Source: Pseudalgibacter alginicilyticus (lineage in GTDB: Bacteria; Bacteroidota; Bacteroidia; Flavobacteriales; Flavobacteriaceae). Taken from it: a stretch of 64,000 nt of DNA. A model generated the notes under the pieces. That model ran no database searches, was not told where the DNA came from, and saw nothing but the letters and a program-made list of their open reading frames with translations. The stretch lies in assembly GCF_001310225.1 (NCBI RefSeq), contig NZ_CP012898.1, positions 124,001-188,000 of the forward strand, read 5' to 3'. The translations under genes were made by a program, and so were the position numbers. Shown one piece after another: positions 62,155 through 64,000 of this stretch (positions are counted from its first letter, which is position 1; each line of letters opens with the position of its first letter).

Positions 62155-64000
62155 CAGGAGATTTAAACGACGATTTATTAAACGAACAACAAGATGAGCC
62201 CCAAGAAACCATTACCAGAATTTCTGGTATGTATAAAGATTGGTTTTTAGATTATGCTTCATATGTAATTCTAGAGCGTGCCGTACCAGCTATTGAAGAT
62301 GGTTTTAAGCCAGTGCAACGTCGAATAATGCATTCTATGAAGGACTTGGATGATGGACGTTACAATAAAGTAGCCAATATTGTTGGACACACTATGCAGT
62401 ACCATCCACATGGCGATGCCAGTATTGCGGATGCCATGGTGCAAATTGGTCAAAAAGATTTATTGATAGATACTCAAGGAAACTGGGGAAATATTTTAAC
62501 AGGCGATAGAGCTGCAGCATCCCGATATATTGAGGCTCGTATTTCTAAATTTGGATTGGATGTGGTTTTCAATCCCAAAATTACAGAATGGCAAGCTAGT
62601 TATGATGGCCGACGTAAAGAGCCAGTAAATTTACCTGTTATGTTTCCTTTGTTGTTGGCTCAGGGCGGAGAAGGAATTGCTGTAGGGCTTTCAACCAAAA
62701 TATTACCACATAACTTTATTGAGCTTATTGACGCTTCTATAAAGCATCTAAAAGGAAAACGGTTTACTTTATTTCCTGATTTTCCAACAGGAGGTATTGC
62801 AGATTGTTCAGACTATAATGATGGTTTAAGGGGGGGGAAAGTAAGAGTGAGAGCTAAAATTTCTCAGTTGGATAAAAGTACTTTGGTTATCTCCGAAATT
62901 CCTTTTGCTACCACAACATCTTCTTTAATTGATTCTATATTAAAAGCAAATGATAAAGGTAAAATAAAAGTAAAAAAGATAGAAGATAATACAGCTGCCG
63001 AAGTTGAAATTTTAGTGCATTTACCTTCTGGATTATCTCCTGATAAAACTATTGATGCTTTGTATGCCTTTACAAGTTGCGAATCGTCTATTTCGCCTTT
63101 AGGATGTGTTATAGAAGATAATAAACCTCTGTTTATTGGCGTGTCAGAAATGTTACGTCGCTCTACTGATAATACTGTAGATTTATTAAGACAAGAATTA
63201 GAAATCAAACTAAATGAGTTTGAAGAACAGTGGCACTTTGCAAGCTTAGAACGCATTTTTATTGAAAATAGAATTTATCGAGATATTGAAGAAGAAGAGA
63301 CTTGGGAAGGTGTTATAGGTGCCATTGATAAAGGTCTTCAACCACATATTAAACATTTAAAACGACCTGTTAATGAAGAAGATATTGTAAGGTTAACAGA
63401 AATTAGAATCAAGCGTATTTCTAAATTTGATATTGATAAAGCTCAGCAAAAAATAGACGCTTTAGAAGATCAAATAGCCGAAGTAAAACATCATTTAGCA
63501 AATTTAATTGATTATGCCATTGCATATTTTACTAGATTAAAAAAGGATTATGGTGAAGGTCGTGAGCGTAAAACTGAACTCAGAGCTTTTGACGATGTTG
63601 ATGCTACAAAAGTGGTTATAAGAAACACCAAACTTTACGTAAATCGAGAAGAAGGCTTTATAGGTACGTCGCTCAGAAGAGATGAGTATGTTTGCGATTG
63701 TAGTGATATTGACGATATTATTGTTTTTACCCGAGAAGGAAAAATGATGGTAACCAAGGTCGATACAAAAACCTTTATAGGGAAAGATATAATTCATGTT
63801 GCCGTTTTCAAAAAGAAAGACAAGCGTACCATTTATAACATGATTTATCGTGATGGAAAATCGGGACCCTCATACATCAAGCGTTTTGCAGTGACAGCTA
63901 CAACTCGAGACAGAGAATATGATTTAACTAATGGAAATAAACAATCTACTGTTTTATATTTTACAGCAAACCCTAACGGAGAAGCTGAGGTTGTTACTAT
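62151..64000 (+). CDS. parC: DNA topoisomerase IV subunit A, 3' end missing
   Basis: At least 616 codons are in the window; the stop lies beyond the right edge. Landmarks are the N-terminal SYVILERAVPAIEDGFKPVQ, the catalytic Tyr126 in RAAASRYIEA, the quinolone-region YHPHGDASIADAMVQ, and QGGEGIAVGLSTKILPHNF. From about residue 480 the C-terminal beta-pinwheel region begins. The start at ATG 62151 overlaps the small ORF before it. It cuts and rejoins the DNA gate segment in complex with ParE. Confidence 0.95.
   Translation, partial: MTGDLNDDLLNEQQDEPQETITRISGMYKDWFLDYASYVILERAVPAIEDGFKPVQRRIMHSMKDLDDGRYNKVANIVGHTMQYHPHGDASIADAMVQIGQKDLLIDTQGNWGNILTGDRAAASRYIEARISKFGLDVVFNPKITEWQASYDGRRKEPVNLPVMFPLLLAQGGEGIAVGLSTKILPHNFIELIDASIKHLKGKRFTLFPDFPTGGIADCSDYNDGLRGGKVRVRAKISQLDKSTLVISEIPFATTTSSLIDSILKANDKGKIKVKKIEDNTAAEVEILVHLPSGLSPDKTIDALYAFTSCESSISPLGCVIEDNKPLFIGVSEMLRRSTDNTVDLLRQELEIKLNEFEEQWHFASLERIFIENRIYRDIEEEETWEGVIGAIDKGLQPHIKHLKRPVNEEDIVRLTEIRIKRISKFDIDKAQQKIDALEDQIAEVKHHLANLIDYAIAYFTRLKKDYGEGRERKTELRAFDDVDATKVVIRNTKLYVNREEGFIGTSLRRDEYVCDCSDIDDIIVFTREGKMMVTKVDTKTFIGKDIIHVAVFKKKDKRTIYNMIYRDGKSGPSYIKRFAVTATTRDREYDLTNGNKQSTVLYFTANPNGEAEVVT

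Noticed and set aside
62864-63256. Long minus-strand ORF inside parC
   Set aside because: It is the shadow of the plus-strand parC gene, which carries clear topoisomerase motifs through the same bases.
1-64000. tRNA, rRNA, CRISPR array, insertion sequence or prophage
   Set aside because: I saw no cloverleaf-like or repeat-spacer pattern and no transposase or phage gene on either strand.

Overview
The window is low-GC DNA from a member of the Bacteroidota, most likely a marine Flavobacteriaceae. The evidence is a SusC/SusD pair, a TonB-dependent receptor with an N-terminal carboxypeptidase-like domain, promoters of the Bacteroidota type (TAnnTTTG at -7), AT-rich leaders without Shine-Dalgarno sequences, and a split YchF / thiamine diphosphokinase / LuxC-like reductase / ferredoxin housekeeping neighbourhood typical of that family. 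I saw no rRNA, tRNA, CRISPR array, transposase or prophage.

Region 1 (about 1-13.9 kb) is a uronate-catabolism block. It holds uxaC, kdgK-eda, two tail-to-tail LacI-family regulators, kduI-kduD and a DUF4861 lipoprotein, followed by manA, a single-chain transketolase and a small transaldolase/fructose-6-phosphate aldolase. Unsaturated uronates released by polysaccharide lyases would pass KduI, KduD, KdgK and Eda to pyruvate and glyceraldehyde-3-phosphate. Transketolase and transaldolase then connect to central metabolism. CG-centred palindromes sit exactly at the two divergent LacI/target promoters, so a regulon can be read from the sequence.

Region 2 (14.0-26.3 kb) looks like a polysaccharide-utilisation-type locus turned to phosphate esters. 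It holds a secreted metallophosphoesterase, a secreted fusion of a PI-PLC/GDPD-like domain with alkaline phosphatase, a divergent SusC/SusD pair, a class III PLP enzyme and a purple-acid-phosphatase-like protein with fibronectin-like flanks. I see no glycoside hydrolase or polysaccharide lyase in it.

Region 3 (26.9-33.8 kb) is a signalling block on mostly the minus strand: a small membrane protein, a double universal stress protein, a receiver-Crp/Fnr hybrid regulator and a triple-PAS histidine kinase, with a divergent FUSC-family membrane protein. Three perfect TGAT-N4-ATCA boxes lie in its intergenic DNA, and a fourth lies upstream of the AspT/YidE-like transporter at 43.7 kb.

Region 4 (33.8-43.4 kb) is a deoxysugar (L-rhamnose-type) catabolic cluster: a GntR-type regulator with a periplasmic-binding-like sensor domain, a fused rhamnulose-1-phosphate aldolase/short-chain dehydrogenase, an isomerase, an FGGY kinase, a tandem class II aldolase with a degenerate second half, an NCS1-type permease and a small nuclease-like protein. 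Uronate plus rhamnose catabolism in one window fits growth on ulvan or rhamnogalacturonan, which is an inference.

Region 5 (43.7-64 kb) is mostly core genome: an AspT/YidE-type transporter, a TonB-dependent receptor with a His/Glu-rich loop, small conserved hypotheticals, serC-serA, the LuxC-like reductase and ferredoxin, thiamine diphosphokinase, a Gfo/Idh/MocA oxidoreductase, ychF, an EamA transporter, and parE and parC with two unreported small ORFs between them. parC runs off the right edge.
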